Of a DNA stretch of 64,000 nt, positions 50,854 through 60,211 are shown piece after piece. The translations under genes were made by a program, and so were the position numbers. Origin of the DNA: Sulfolobaceae archaeon. GTDB lineage: Archaea; Thermoproteota; Thermoprotei_A; Sulfolobales; Sulfolobaceae. The stretch spans positions 62,001-126,000 of the forward strand of contig JAPYVG010000003.1 of NCBI GenBank assembly GCA_028277025.1, in the 5' to 3' direction. Below the pieces are notes generated by a model. That model made no database searches. It saw only the letters and a program-made list of their open reading frames with translations, and was not told the origin of the DNA. How positions within the stretch are numbered: the first letter of the stretch is position 1; the number at the start of each line of letters is the position of its first letter.

Positions 50854-50863
50854 CTTTTATAAT
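50854..50863 (+). promoter_or_regulatory. TATA box of the hydroxyacyl-CoA dehydrogenase gene
   Basis: CTTTTATAAT is centred 26 bases before the ATG at 50884 and only 17 before the ATG at 50875. Because archaeal transcription starts about 25 bases after the TATA centre, it argues for a leaderless start at 50884. Confidence 0.55.
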
Positions 50864-50883
50864 CTTAATTTCTCATGATATTG

Positions 50884-52062
50884 ATGATAAAGAAAATAAT
50901 TGTTGTAGGAGCGGGCACAATGGGACATGGAATAGCCGAAGTTGCAGCTCTTTCTGGTTATGAGGTCGGAGTAATAGATATTTCCTGGGATTTCCTGAAT
51001 AGAGCCAAGGAAAGAATATCGGAATCAGTTACGAAATTAGCTGAAAAGAAACAAATAACCGAACCCCCAGAGAAAGTACTTTCTAGAATAACATTCAACA
51101 CGAGCTATGAAATAGCTAAAGACGCTGATTTCGCAATAGAGGCCGTCCCAGAAAAACTCGAATTGAAAAGAGAAGTTTTTAGAAAATTAGACGAAATAAT
51201 GCCTAAACATGCAGTATTAGCAACAAATACTTCCTCAATCCCCATTTCAGACATTGCAGAAGCTACAAACAGGAAATCAAAAGTAATAGGAATGCATTTC
51301 TTTAACCCACCAGTTATAATGAAATTAGTAGAAGTAATTCCTAGTAAATACACTGACCAAGAAACGATAAATATTACCTTAGACTTGGCTAAAAAAATGA
51401 GCAAGATACCAGTATTACTGAAGTACGAAATTCCAGGATTTGTTTCAAACCGTTTATTTATAAGACTGCTTCAAGAAGCTTGCAGAGAAGTAGAAAGTAA
51501 GGAAGCAACGATAGAGGAGGTAGATAGCACTGCTAGAAACAAACTCAAACTACCCATGGGACTATTTGAATTAGCAGACTACGTAGGGTTAGATGTCGTG
51601 GTTGATATTTGGAACGTATTAGTCAATAGAGGTACTTCAGATGTAAAATGTTCGTTATTCAGAGAAAAAGTTAATGAAAAGAACCTAGGAGTAAAAAGCG
51701 GTAAGGGATTCTATACCTATCCATCACCGGGCAAATACGTTAAAGTACAACTTCCGTCAGAAAGCAAAGTTGATTCGGCAAGATTAATAAGTCTGGCAGT
51801 GAACGAGGCTAGCTGGATGGTGGAGAACGAAATAGTTAGTGCTAAAGATATAGATACAGTAATGATTTACGGATTCAACTTCCCAAAGGGGTTATTAGAA
51901 ATGGCTGATGAATTAGGGTTAGACAAAATATTAGAAAATTTAAACGATATTTACAGTAAAACAGGGATGGAGGCTTATAAGCCAACTAAATTACTACAGA
52001 ACTTAGTGGGAAGCGGAAAATTAGGTAAGAAAAGCGGTGAGGGATTCCATAAATATAGCTAA
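50884..52062 (+). CDS. 3-hydroxyacyl-CoA dehydrogenase
   Basis: NAD-dependent oxidation of 3-hydroxyacyl-CoA, about 392 residues. The Rossmann motif is [34 protein letters not shown] and [17 protein letters not shown] are family signatures, with the catalytic His in the latter. Two C-terminal 3HCDH domains follow ([15 protein letters not shown], then [10 protein letters not shown]). No crotonase domain is fused, unlike the bifunctional crotonyl-CoA hydratase/3-hydroxybutyryl-CoA dehydrogenase of the carbon-fixation cycle. Next to 4-hydroxybutyryl-CoA dehydratase it could still act on 3-hydroxybutyryl-CoA. ATG 50884 fits the TATA spacing. Confidence 0.92.
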   Translation: MIKKIIVVGAGTMGHGIAEVAALSGYEVGVIDISWDFLNRAKERISESVTKLAEKKQITEPPEKVLSRITFNTSYEIAKDADFAIEAVPEKLELKREVFRKLDEIMPKHAVLATNTSSIPISDIAEATNRKSKVIGMHFFNPPVIMKLVEVIPSKYTDQETINITLDLAKKMSKIPVLLKYEIPGFVSNRLFIRLLQEACREVESKEATIEEVDSTARNKLKLPMGLFELADYVGLDVVVDIWNVLVNRGTSDVKCSLFREKVNEKNLGVKSGKGFYTYPSPGKYVKVQLPSESKVDSARLISLAVNEASWMVENEIVSAKDIDTVMIYGFNFPKGLLEMADELGLDKILENLNDIYSKTGMEAYKPTKLLQNLVGSGKLGKKSGEGFHKYS

Positions 52063-52090
52063 TTAAAAACGTTTTTTACTGACTCAATTC

Positions 52091-52098
52091 TTTTTAAA
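52091..52098 (+). promoter_or_regulatory. TATA box of the PaaK-like ligase gene
   Basis: TTTTTAAA is centred 25 bases before ATG 52120, which predicts a leaderless mRNA for the CoA ligase separate from the upstream dehydrogenase transcript. Confidence 0.55.
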
Positions 52099-52119
52099 CT
52101 GTTTATACTATTTAAGCAT

Positions 52120-53544
52120 ATGTCGAGTGTACTTTCTGAATATGAGGGGATACATCAAGAGTTAAGGAGAGAGGGATATATCAGATCTCAGTACCCACCA
52201 GACCCGTCAGAAAAGCTATGGAATCCCAAAGTAATGACAATGCCAAGGGAAGAACTTGATAAGCTAAAGACGTTCAGACTAAAACGCATAGTGAGGTGGG
52301 CATGGGATAACATACCTTTCTATAGGCGTTATTGGAAAGAGAAAGGTTTCGAACCAGATATGATAAAGGACTGGAAAGATGTGGTAAAAATCCCCATCCT
52401 TAGGAAGGATGAGTTGAGAAAGGACTTACAAGCGAACCCACCATTCGGTACAATAATGCACCCTGAGTTGGCTAGGAGGATAAGGTTTGTGGGTGCCACA
52501 TCAGGTTCAACTGGATTGCCTACTTTCCAAGGATGGGGTGCACTAGAATTAGACTACTTCCAAGAAGGGCAAGCGAGATACTTATGGACTTTTGCTGGGG
52601 TAAAACCTACAGTAGTTTACGCAAACTATCTTAATATGAGTGGGTTTTACAGCTGGGGTCCGCCAGTAGTTGAAACGGCAATGTGGAGATGTGGTGCTAC
52701 TGCTATAGCCGGTGGAGGTGAAACGTTCTTCAGCTGGAAAAATAGGCATATGTTAATCTTTAAACTCTGGAAAGTTGATGTGTTTGCAACAACTCCGTGG
52801 CTACATAGGTTAATAGGTGAAGAGGCTAAGCTTGAAGGGTGGGAAACACCATTTAAAGTCTTGCTACTTCATGGTGGTGCAGCAGCAGAAAACACTAAAA
52901 AGAAATTGTTCCAGGTTCATCCAAACGCAAAACTAGCAATTAATGTGTGGGGAACTACAGATGGGCATATGGCAATAGAGGTACCAGGCTCTGAAGGTCA
53001 GTTAGTCATTTGGGAAGATATGGAAATATTTGATGTAGTGGACCCAAAGACTGATGAGCCAGTAAGTGAGGGAGAAAGGGGAGAATTGATAGCCACACTG
53101 CTTAACCACTTCACAATGCCTTTAATTAGATACAGCCTAGGCGATTACGTTAAAAACGAGTTCATAACAGACCCAGATCCGGTTTACGGCATAACTCATA
53201 TGAGGTTTGCTGAACCAATACCCGGTAGAGTTGAGTGGATGTTTAGAGTTAGAGGTAAATTATTATTCCCAATTTATGTGGAAGACGCTGTGAACGAGAT
53301 CCCAGATACCACTGGAATGTTTAACATCGTAGTCTATGACAATGAAATGGATAAGTTTAAGATCAAGATTGAAACGAGAAGGGAATTTGTAGACCCAGCT
53401 TATGATAAACAAGCAAAAGAGATCTTAGGAAGTAGACTGGGGATTAACCCAGATGACATAGAAATAGAATGGTTAAAGCCTGGACAAAGCGTATGGACTG
53501 GTTATAAGTTACAAGTGTTCCTAGACCAGAGGAAGAAGAAATAA
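52120..53544 (+). CDS. PaaK-like AMP-forming CoA ligase
   Basis: A 474-residue acyl-adenylate enzyme of the phenylacetate-CoA ligase family. The N-terminal [16 protein letters not shown] is typical of PaaK; the ATP loop is [11 protein letters not shown]; a second motif is [13 protein letters not shown]-terminal lid with [15 protein letters not shown] contains the family arginine. It lies directly before the 4-hydroxybutyryl-CoA dehydratase gene and after a hydroxyacyl-CoA dehydrogenase gene, so an acid such as 4-hydroxybutyrate is a candidate substrate, but the known archaeal 4-hydroxybutyrate-CoA ligases are of another subfamily. Own TATA box. Confidence 0.88.
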   Translation: MSSVLSEYEGIHQELRREGYIRSQYPPDPSEKLWNPKVMTMPREELDKLKTFRLKRIVRWAWDNIPFYRRYWKEKGFEPDMIKDWKDVVKIPILRKDELRKDLQANPPFGTIMHPELARRIRFVGATSGSTGLPTFQGWGALELDYFQEGQARYLWTFAGVKPTVVYANYLNMSGFYSWGPPVVETAMWRCGATAIAGGGETFFSWKNRHMLIFKLWKVDVFATTPWLHRLIGEEAKLEGWETPFKVLLLHGGAAAENTKKKLFQVHPNAKLAINVWGTTDGHMAIEVPGSEGQLVIWEDMEIFDVVDPKTDEPVSEGERGELIATLLNHFTMPLIRYSLGDYVKNEFITDPDPVYGITHMRFAEPIPGRVEWMFRVRGKLLFPIYVEDAVNEIPDTTGMFNIVVYDNEMDKFKIKIETRREFVDPAYDKQAKEILGSRLGINPDDIEIEWLKPGQSVWTGYKLQVFLDQRKKK

Positions 53545-53605
53545 AATTTTATTTACTTTTTATATTTGTTAATTTAGTAAAGACAAAAATTTAGATTATA
53601 CGAAA

Positions 53606-53615
53606 GTTTAAAAAC
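53606..53615 (+). promoter_or_regulatory. TATA box of the dehydratase gene
   Basis: GTTTAAAAAC is centred 26 bases before ATG 53637. The key dehydratase therefore appears to have its own, leaderless promoter. Confidence 0.55.
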
Positions 53616-53636
53616 TTTAAACACATAAGATTAACC

Positions 53637-55181
53637 ATGGGTCTAAGAACTGGTGAGCAGTATCTAGAGGCGATAAAAACAAGAAACAAGGTCGAGATTT
53701 ATGTATTAGGGAAAGAAGTTAAAGATGTAACTACTAATCCCTTCTTAAAACCCTCTATAATGGCCTTTAAAGCCACTTTTGACGCACCGTGGGAAGAGGA
53801 TACAAAAGAATTAGCTAGGGCATGGAGTCCTTTCATAAATGAGGAAGTAAATAGGTTTAACCACATTCACAGATCTCCAGAAGATTTGGTTGCAAAGGTG
53901 AAACTGCTAAGGAAGTTAAGTCATAAGACCGGAGCGTGCTTCCAGAGATGTGTTGGTTATGACGCATTAAATACGTTATATATAATAACTGAACTAATGG
54001 CTCAAAAAGGGAAGACAGAGCCCAAAGAGAGGTTCGTAGAGTATTTAAAGACAGTACAAAAGAAGGACTTAGCACTAGCCGGTGCAATGACTGATGCAAA
54101 AGGCGTTAGAACGTTAAAACCTCATCAGCAACCTAATAAGAACGCTTATGTTAGAGTTACAGAAATAACTAAAGATGGTATATACGTATCTGGAGCTAAG
54201 GCAAACATTACTGGGGTTGCTGCAAGTGAAGAAATAGTAGTATTACCCACTAGGGCTATGGGACCAGAAGACCAGGACTATGCAATAGCCTTTGCTATAC
54301 CTACAGACACAGAAGGAATAAAGATAGTAGTTGGTAGACAATTAAATGACGCAAGAAGACTTGAAGGAGGGGATATTGACGCTTTACCCTACTTCTATAA
54401 TCATGAAGGATTAGTAATATTTGACAACGTGTTTGTACCAATGGAAAGGGTGTTCTTACTAAGAGATTGGCAATACACTGCACAACTTGTTGAGATATTC
54501 TCAGCATACCACAGACAAGGTTACGGAGGTTGTAAAGCCGGACTAGGAGATGTGATTATAGGTGCGACATATAATTTGGCTAAACAGATAGGAATAGAGA
54601 AAGCTCCACATGTACAAGAGAAATTGACAGAAGAAATATTCTTAACTGAAACGATGTACTCGGCGGGGATTGCAGCGAGTCTAAATGCTGTACAAGTATG
54701 TCCTAACTGTTGGTGGGTTAACCCAATGCATGCCAACGTTACAAAACACTTAGTTGCTAGATTTCCAGCCCAAATAGCGCAGTTAGCAATAGACATCGCG
54801 GGAGGTATAATAGGTACAGCACCAAGTGAATGGGACTTAAAGAATCCTAAATTGAGAGAATATTTAGCTAAGTATTTACAAGGAGTTGAGGATTATACAG
54901 CTGAAGACAGGCTTAGGATGGTGAGATTATTAGAGAACGTGAGTTTGGGTGTCGCTTTCCAAATAGAGTCTGTTCATGGTGCTGGTAGCCCGGCTGCACA
55001 GAGGATAATGTTTACGAGATTATACGACCTAAAGTACGCGGAGGAGGTTGCAAAAAGGCTTGCCGGTATGGAATCTGAAGTTAAGTTCACTGAGAAAGCG
55101 GAACCCTGGAAAGAATCTGAAACTGAGAAGTTTGCAAAAGGAGAAATAGATGAGAAGAAAAAAGAGACTGAAAGAAAATAA
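53637..55181 (+). CDS. 4-hydroxybutyryl-CoA dehydratase
   Basis: FAD- and [4Fe-4S]-dependent radical enzyme that converts 4-hydroxybutyryl-CoA to crotonyl-CoA, the key step of the 4-hydroxybutyrate branch of autotrophic CO2 fixation. The 514-residue protein keeps every cluster ligand known from the Clostridium enzyme: Cys101 and Cys105 (CFQRC), His291 and Cys298 (HRQGYGGC), plus the active-site Tyr295, Lys299 and Glu256. The spacing is identical, so this is the catalytically competent form and not the ligand-less paralogue. Charged C-terminal tail. Confidence 0.96.
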   Translation: MGLRTGEQYLEAIKTRNKVEIYVLGKEVKDVTTNPFLKPSIMAFKATFDAPWEEDTKELARAWSPFINEEVNRFNHIHRSPEDLVAKVKLLRKLSHKTGACFQRCVGYDALNTLYIITELMAQKGKTEPKERFVEYLKTVQKKDLALAGAMTDAKGVRTLKPHQQPNKNAYVRVTEITKDGIYVSGAKANITGVAASEEIVVLPTRAMGPEDQDYAIAFAIPTDTEGIKIVVGRQLNDARRLEGGDIDALPYFYNHEGLVIFDNVFVPMERVFLLRDWQYTAQLVEIFSAYHRQGYGGCKAGLGDVIIGATYNLAKQIGIEKAPHVQEKLTEEIFLTETMYSAGIAASLNAVQVCPNCWWVNPMHANVTKHLVARFPAQIAQLAIDIAGGIIGTAPSEWDLKNPKLREYLAKYLQGVEDYTAEDRLRMVRLLENVSLGVAFQIESVHGAGSPAAQRIMFTRLYDLKYAEEVAKRLAGMESEVKFTEKAEPWKESETEKFAKGEIDEKKKETERK

Positions 55182-55213
55182 GATTTTATTTTTGTTATCT
55201 ATCTACTTATTAT

Positions 55214-55411
55214 TTACTTGCTCTTTGAATGTTTTTCTAACATATCCAATAGTTCTTTTGGTGCATCTTTCTCGCTTACTGCACCCCTACCAGTCTTGCC
55301 GTTGTCGTCGTAAGTGAACGATATCATTTTCCCTACTCTCCAAACCTTCTTTATCTTTGAAATGTCTACTTCCTTTTCCTCTCCCTTATACTTGAACTTT
55401 ACTGTTACCAT
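55214..55411 (-). CDS. Sul7d/Sso7d-type chromatin protein
   Basis: A 65-residue basic DNA-binding protein, abundant in Sulfolobales, that bends and compacts DNA without sequence preference and contributes to thermal stability. The sequence [20 protein letters not shown] and [20 protein letters not shown] is nearly identical to known family members, including Trp (KVWRVGKMI) and Val that intercalate between bases. The short Lys-Ser tail varies. It is a single gene, convergent with the dehydratase gene; an AT-rich promoter lies to the right. Confidence 0.98.
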   Translation of the reverse strand: MVTVKFKYKGEEKEVDISKIKKVWRVGKMISFTYDDNGKTGRGAVSEKDAPKELLDMLEKHSKSK

Positions 55412-55812
55412 TTTAGGTCATGATATGTTACGATATTGTCATAAATAAACCTTACGGTACTAACTTGAGTCATACTAATGAGACTCTCTCAAATATTTTT
55501 TACGATATAAGGGATTGAATTTTAACAGAGTTAAAGAGTATTTATTTGATTTGTATAATTTAATTCTCTCAATAGATAATACCAAATTTGATATATCCAC
55601 TAAAAGGAAAGATTGAATAGAATTATTCACAAAATCACCTAGTGTTTTAAGATAGTTAATTTTTATATCTAAATTAGGAAAAATAAAAATAATTCTAAAC
55701 TTGTTGTGCTGAAAGTTAACTTTACGCGTTTGTTAATAAAGTAGAGAGCATACAAAAGAGTGATTTGCGTAAATTTAAAATACCCTTTTGTAAAGATAGA
55801 TATTACTCAGAT
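55412..55812 (+). other. Intergenic region between sul7d and tRNA-Pro
   Basis: About 400 bases without a supported gene. The left end carries the sul7d promoter on the minus strand. The right end has TTTAAAAT near 55775, about 38 bases before tRNA-Pro, as its promoter. The middle is very AT-rich and no repeat, hairpin cluster or C/D box was seen. Confidence 0.6.
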
Positions 55813-55888
55813 GGGGCCGTAGTCTAGCCTGGACTAGGATGCCAGGCTTGGGCCCTGGTGATCGCGGGTTCAAATCCCGCCGGCCCCA
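55813..55888 (+). tRNA. tRNA-Pro(TGG)
   Basis: Acceptor GGGGCCG (55813-55819) pairs with CGGCCCC (55881-55887), discriminator A. Anticodon stem CCAGG/CCTGG and loop CTTGGGC give anticodon TGG (55849-55851). T arm GCGGG-TTCAAAT-CCCGC. No intron. Its 3' half also serves as the sequence that the integrase relic frame reads in antisense, so it was probably an attachment site. Confidence 0.95.
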
Positions 55889-56066
55889 CTGTGTTAGGGG
55901 GTGTTCCCCCTAACACCTCCAGTCCTATTTTCACGACCTTATCTAAAGATCCTACGTAATGGTCCCTTCTGTTACCTTCATTATCCTTCTCTATGATGTA
56001 AACATAATACTTACCCTTAACCTCACGAATCCTTATATCACCAAATGTGAAAACCTTATTACCCAT
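55824..56066 (-). pseudogene. SSV-type integrase, N-terminal fragment (intN), antisense to tRNA-Pro
   Basis: An 80-residue frame whose first 55 residues resemble the start of SSV-type tyrosine integrases: FGDIRIREVKGKYYVYIIEK, then HYVGSLDKVV and the GGTPPN segment. The last part, VGPAGFEPAITRAQ, is encoded by the antisense of tRNA-Pro, as in SSV1 integrase where attP is in the gene. Integration of such elements splits the gene; intN remains beside the intact tRNA. No catalytic domain is present and no second tRNA 3' copy was found to the right, so this is a relic. It ends at a TAG inside the tRNA. Confidence 0.8.
55891..55916 (+). repeat. Perfect 11-bp inverted repeat after tRNA-Pro
   Basis: GTGTTAGGGGG (55891-55901) and CCCCCTAACAC (55906-55916) are exact complements around a 4-base loop. 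The hairpin begins two bases after the tRNA and lies inside the integrase relic. It may end the tRNA transcript or belong to the old attachment site. Confidence 0.8.
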
Positions 56067-56638
56067 TCCTCTCCCTCTTTATATTTATCATGTGGAGAAT
56101 TTAAGGACTGTTAACTATCACATCATGCGTTGAGTTGAAAGAGAGTAATAAACTTTGCTAAACACTCTGTAACCACATAACCATTAACTAAATTATCTTG
56201 AGTGAAGATTGACTCATTAAGGAATTTCTCAAACTCCTTAAAACCTTTGCTTAAATTCGGCCTCTTTAACTCCTTTTCCTTTAGTTTCTTCCTTTTGAAT
56301 TATTAGCATGTAAACTACTCTCTCAACTTTCCTAAACTTCTTCCAAATTTGGGATTTCGAATCCTAATTACCTTTTAGCAATTCCCAAATTCCTCTCCAC
56401 TACTGAGTCTCATTTAGCGTCTCTAAGCCTCCCCTTTGACTCAAAATAAGAGTAACAGAGTTACTATTAGTAATGGGAAGTCTGACAGCATTATATGCTA
56501 ACTTAGTAGTTAAAGAAAGTTAGAGGAGAAAGTATTCCAAATTTAAGATTGATTATATTTTCTTTACAACTTTCCGTTAAATACATAGAAATATAAACCA
56601 ATCATTAAAAAATTTAAAGAATATAAACAACAAGATAT
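56067..56638 (+). other. Gene-less region after the integrase relic
   Basis: About 570 bases with no intact gene. On the minus strand an open stretch without a start codon (56123-56299) encodes a Lys-rich helical peptide and ends at TGA 56123; a second frame begins with ATG just upstream, so this looks like a frameshifted small gene of the former element. The right end holds the mutase promoter, AATTTAAAGA at about 56609-56618. Confidence 0.5.
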
Positions 56639-57076
56639 ATGATGAGCCAACAACAGAAGAGAATTAAAGTCCTCGTGGCAAAATTAGGCCTTGATGGCCA
56701 TGATAGAGGGGCAAAAGTTATCGCAAGAGCTTTAAAAGATGCCGGAATGGAAGTAGTTTACACTGGATTAAGACAGACACCAGAACAGATTGTAAAAGCC
56801 GCTATACAAGAGGACGTTGACGTAATAGGGATAAGCATACTTAGTGGAGCCCACTTAGAACTAATACCCCATGTAGTTAATCAGATGAGAGAAAAAGGAT
56901 TAAATGACGTTGTACTAGTAGTAGGCGGAGTTATTCCCCCTCAAGATGTACCTAAACTCAAAGAGATGGGAGTCGACGAAGTGTTTCTACCGGGCTCAAG
57001 TCTTAAAGAAATAACCGAAAAGATAACTAAAGCTGTAGAGACTAAAAGGGGCATAAAGGTTGGCAACTCTACTTGA
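56639..57076 (+). CDS. Methylmalonyl-CoA mutase, B12-binding small subunit
   Basis: A 145-residue cobalamin-binding subunit. The DxHxxG motif is LDGHDRGAK, which supplies the lower-axial histidine; [12 protein letters not shown] and [12 protein letters not shown] form the rest of the pocket. In Sulfolobales the large and small subunits are separate, and the enzyme converts methylmalonyl-CoA to succinyl-CoA in the CO2-fixation cycle. The large subunit and the epimerase are not in the window. TATA spacing suggests a leaderless start at 56639 or 56642. Overlaps meaB. Confidence 0.93.
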   Translation: MMSQQQKRIKVLVAKLGLDGHDRGAKVIARALKDAGMEVVYTGLRQTPEQIVKAAIQEDVDVIGISILSGAHLELIPHVVNQMREKGLNDVVLVVGGVIPPQDVPKLKEMGVDEVFLPGSSLKEITEKITKAVETKRGIKVGNST

Positions 57077-58004
57077 AAAGGCATTAAGTGGTGACGAACT
57101 CTCAATAGCTAGACTACTCACTAAGATCGAATACTTGTCAAATGAGGGTTTACAGAGCCTCGAAGAGTTGATGAAAAGGGCTGGAAAAGCACACGTTATA
57201 GGTATAACCGGTTCTCCTGGTGCTGGAAAAAGTAGCTTAATTGCCGAACTCATTGAAGAATATGTAAGAAGAGGACATAGAGTAGGGGTAGTATTGATTG
57301 ACCCCTCAAGTCCTTTCACCATGGGTTCCTTCATGGGAAATAGGATTAGGATGAGTAATAAGAATTATAATGGGAACGTCTTTATAAGGAGTATAGCATC
57401 AAGGGGTCATTTAGGAGGAATCTCTTCAGAAGCTTTAATGCTAATTGAAGCTCTAGACGGTTTAGGCTTTGACAGAATCTTAGTTGAGACTGTTGGTGCA
57501 GGACAAACTGATACTGATGTAGTTAGCGGGGTTCATACAATAGCTGTTGTAAACGTTCCAGGCACTGGAGATGAGATACAGGCTTTAAAAGCTGGAATAA
57601 TGGAAATAGGCGATATCTATATCGTAAATAAAGCTGATAAACCGGAAGCCGAAATTCTTTACGATACAATAAGATTTGCAGTTGAGTCAGCAGAAATTGA
57701 TTATAGAGACGGTTGGAAACCGAGAATAGTAAAGACTATTGCGATAAAGGGAGTTGGTATAAAGGACACGGTGGATTTATTTGAAGAGCATTTAACATAC
57801 GTTAAAGAGCATGGTCTTTTTGAAAAGAGGATAAGAGAGAGGAGGATAAAGATGATAGAATTACTTTTGAGGAGAGTCTTGAATAATAAGATTTTTGAAA
57901 TCGTAAAAGAAAACGAGGAACTGATTTCTAAAGAGATAAATGAAAATTACAACTTGATTAGCACTTTGCAGTTCTTACACGATAAGATAAAGGAAAGCCT
58001 TTAA
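57060..58004 (+). CDS. meaB: MeaB-family G-protein chaperone of methylmalonyl-CoA mutase
   Basis: A 314-residue GTPase that loads and protects B12 in the mutase. Walker [11 protein letters not shown], switch region with [31 protein letters not shown] (Walker B/switch II), and NKADKPEA (NKxD). TTG 57060 is used as start; it overlaps the mutase subunit by 17 bases, which couples chaperone to client. A helical N-terminal arm of about 40 residues precedes the G domain. Confidence 0.94.
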   Translation: MATLLEKALSGDELSIARLLTKIEYLSNEGLQSLEELMKRAGKAHVIGITGSPGAGKSSLIAELIEEYVRRGHRVGVVLIDPSSPFTMGSFMGNRIRMSNKNYNGNVFIRSIASRGHLGGISSEALMLIEALDGLGFDRILVETVGAGQTDTDVVSGVHTIAVVNVPGTGDEIQALKAGIMEIGDIYIVNKADKPEAEILYDTIRFAVESAEIDYRDGWKPRIVKTIAIKGVGIKDTVDLFEEHLTYVKEHGLFEKRIRERRIKMIELLLRRVLNNKIFEIVKENEELISKEINENYNLISTLQFLHDKIKESL

Positions 58005-58114
58005 ACAGATATTACATCAAATAGCCCATATTAATTCTTGCAAATTTCCTATGAATATTAAGCTAAAGAGGGGAATTTTTAGAGCGTTATAATTTCTTAA
58101 TTATTCATGCTAAC

Positions 58115-58756
58115 TTATTTAGGCAAAATTCCTTTTCTCTTTAGTTCCCTTACAACAAGCTCTCCAATTCTCGATAAGCCATAATATTTATGATGCGTTC
58201 TAGTCTCCTTTTTAGGCTTACTTTTTCTCTCACCAAATTTGATTATCTTTGATTTGGCCTCCTCTAATAATCCTTCTCTTTCCAACTCCTCCAATTTAGG
58301 AATCACCTCTTCTAAAGGTTTGTGAGTAAGCTTAGCATAAGTTAGTGCATGATCAGCATTTACTTCATCCGCAATCTTCAAAATATCTAACGCAAATTGG
58401 TCATTCTTAACTAATTCAATATAAGCATTTATTAACTCTTTATCATCCAGTTGTCTGAGTAAATGATCTCCTTCCCTGGTCAGTGTATAATAAGTGTGAT
58501 GTTTGTGTACTTCTTTACTTAATTTGAACTTAGCTTCTGTGTTCTTTAACGTCGCACCGTGAACTCTCTCTATTAACCCTAGTTTCTCTAATTTATCTAA
58601 TAAGTCCACTACTTCCTGTATCGGAATTTTAGTATTTAGCATTATTGACTTTCCGTAATCAACATTGGCTTTCTTTAAATGTTTTAAAATTTCTAGCATC
58701 CTCTTATCCTTTAACACCTCTAAAAGTTTGGACTTTAACTCTTCATCCATTATCAC
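58115..58756 (-). CDS. Tandem winged-helix protein (two DUF2250-like repeats)
   Basis: A 213-residue protein made of two similar halves. Each half has a helix-turn-helix ([36 protein letters not shown]) followed by a basic linker and a closing motif HHTYYTLTREGDHLL or HHKYYGLSRIGELVV. This looks like an internal duplication of the single domain found at 11520. A DNA-binding regulator is likely, but no target is known. It overlaps the hydrolase gene upstream by four bases. Confidence 0.75.
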   Translation of the reverse strand: MIMDEELKSKLLEVLKDKRMLEILKHLKKANVDYGKSIMLNTKIPIQEVVDLLDKLEKLGLIERVHGATLKNTEAKFKLSKEVHKHHTYYTLTREGDHLLRQLDDKELINAYIELVKNDQFALDILKIADEVNADHALTYAKLTHKPLEEVIPKLEELEREGLLEEAKSKIIKFGERKSKPKKETRTHHKYYGLSRIGELVVRELKRKGILPK

Positions 58757-59355
58757 TGTCCCTTTAAGAACTGTATAATTTCCTTGTTAAATCTCTCGTT
58801 GTCATCAAGATAACAAGCGTGTTGTTTCCCAACTATTACTAGCTTAGCAGTTTTTACGTTTTTCAGAATTAATTCAGCGTTAGACCTCGGTGAAACACTG
58901 TCCTTCTCGCCCCATATTAGGAGTATTGGTTTCCCGTCCAATACCTTTAACTTATCTCTATAACTACTTACACCTACTGCACCAACTAATACTAATCCGT
59001 CAACCATACTTTCGTTTTCTACGGCAAAACCTAATACCGCCTCACCTCCCATTGATGCTCCTAATAAATAAGCCTTATCTATTCCCATAGTATTCATGAA
59101 ATCTTTTATAAATGAAGAAAGAGATTCAAAGTCACCGTTCTCGGATTTGCCAAATCCTGGAAAGTCTACTGATATTGCTTTAAAACCAGCACTCGCTATC
59201 GCGTTAACAGTACCGGTTTCAACCCATGTATGTGCATTAAATCTTGCACCGTGAAATAGTAAGAACGGTTTTCCGTTTCCTTCTTCAATATAATGGATTT
59301 TTGCTCCCTTAACTGTAACGAACTTGTCTTGCATGGGATAAAATAATATTTGCAT
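58753..59355 (-). CDS. Alpha/beta hydrolase
   Basis: A 200-residue serine hydrolase of minimal size. IHYIEEGNGKPFLLFHGARF carries the HG oxyanion segment; the nucleophile elbow is LGASMGGEAVL; GEKDSVSPRSNAELI holds the acid and GKQHACYL the histidine. No cap domain. ATG 59355 lies downstream of a TATA-like TTTAAA region. It leads a two-gene leftward operon with the duplicated winged-helix gene. Substrate unknown. Confidence 0.82.
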   Translation of the reverse strand: MQILFYPMQDKFVTVKGAKIHYIEEGNGKPFLLFHGARFNAHTWVETGTVNAIASAGFKAISVDFPGFGKSENGDFESLSSFIKDFMNTMGIDKAYLLGASMGGEAVLGFAVENESMVDGLVLVGAVGVSSYRDKLKVLDGKPILLIWGEKDSVSPRSNAELILKNVKTAKLVIVGKQHACYLDDNERFNKEIIQFLKGQ

Positions 59356-59404
59356 AACTAAAAAGCTTATTATCGTTTAAAGTAACTATTATGAATTATT
59401 ACAA

Positions 59405-60211
59405 TTATTGTAATAAAAAGTCTAATAACTCGTCAGAAAGCTTATATGAATAAGTTTCAATTCTAAATGAGCGTATTTTCCTAGAGTATTTAATGAAGGA
59501 AGACACGTTTATTAGCCAAGGCGGATAAGAGAATAACCTTATGATTTCCTTAAAATCTTCTATTAAAAACGCTTTCCCAGGCGAAATCGCGAAAAGGAAA
59601 TCCACCTCTAAAGAGGCTAAATTGGGTGCTAAAGCGTCATTATACGATTCAATTATAACGTTTTCATACTCCGAGAGGATCTTGTTCGTGCACTTCTCTG
59701 AGATTTGAGGAGATAAATCTATTAATTCGCGCATGTTTTGTAAATCTGTCTTACTCGCCTTTAACTCATTTCCTAACGTTTTCAGTTTATCAGATAGAGT
59801 GTCTGGGACTAATTTATCTAAATCGTGTAAGATAAAATGTTCTGACTGAGGGGAAGTACAGTCATAAGTTCTAACCATTACTGGAAGTCCCTCAGACATT
59901 AATTGTTTATAAAACCTAATGTCAAACGACAGTTTCTGGAGATCTACTGGTGATAATAGGACATCAAATGGGTTTATTTCAGCGGGGTTAAAACCAGTTT
60001 CATCGTAATATTTTAACGCATCATTGCCTAAAAGTATGTGTAATTCCCCGCTTCTAATTAAGGTAGAATAACTATACCAAGCATTATGACCAGCAACGGG
60101 TTTGTGAGGGAAAAACTTGATATTGTTTTCACTTAGCGATCTGATAAGGGATAGGGAGAAAGTTGTTTTACCAGAATCATAAGGTAAAAGGCCAGTTACG
60201 AGTATTCTCAT
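59405..60211 (-). CDS. Predicted P-loop ATPase
   Basis: A 268-residue protein with a deviant Walker [13 protein letters not shown], close in spacing to the dethiobiotin-synthetase-like P-loops (G-x4-DSGKT). VIIESYNDA may act as Walker B. The middle is helical and rich in Leu/Asp; no other domain is recognised. It overlaps the PEP carboxylase gene by ATGA, so it is translationally coupled. Function unknown; a role in regulating or assembling the carboxylase or a metabolic partner is only a guess. Confidence 0.7.
   Translation of the reverse strand: MRILVTGLLPYDSGKTTFSLSLIRSLSENNIKFFPHKPVAGHNAWYSYSTLIRSGELHILLGNDALKYYDETGFNPAEINPFDVLLSPVDLQKLSFDIRFYKQLMSEGLPVMVRTYDCTSPQSEHFILHDLDKLVPDTLSDKLKTLGNELKASKTDLQNMRELIDLSPQISEKCTNKILSEYENVIIESYNDALAPNLASLEVDFLFAISPGKAFLIEDFKEIIRLFSYPPWLINVSSFIKYSRKIRSFRIETYSYKLSDELLDFLLQ

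Noticed and set aside
53857..54796. Several minus-strand open frames inside the dehydratase gene
   Set aside because: They are antisense shadows of a clearly conserved coding sequence.
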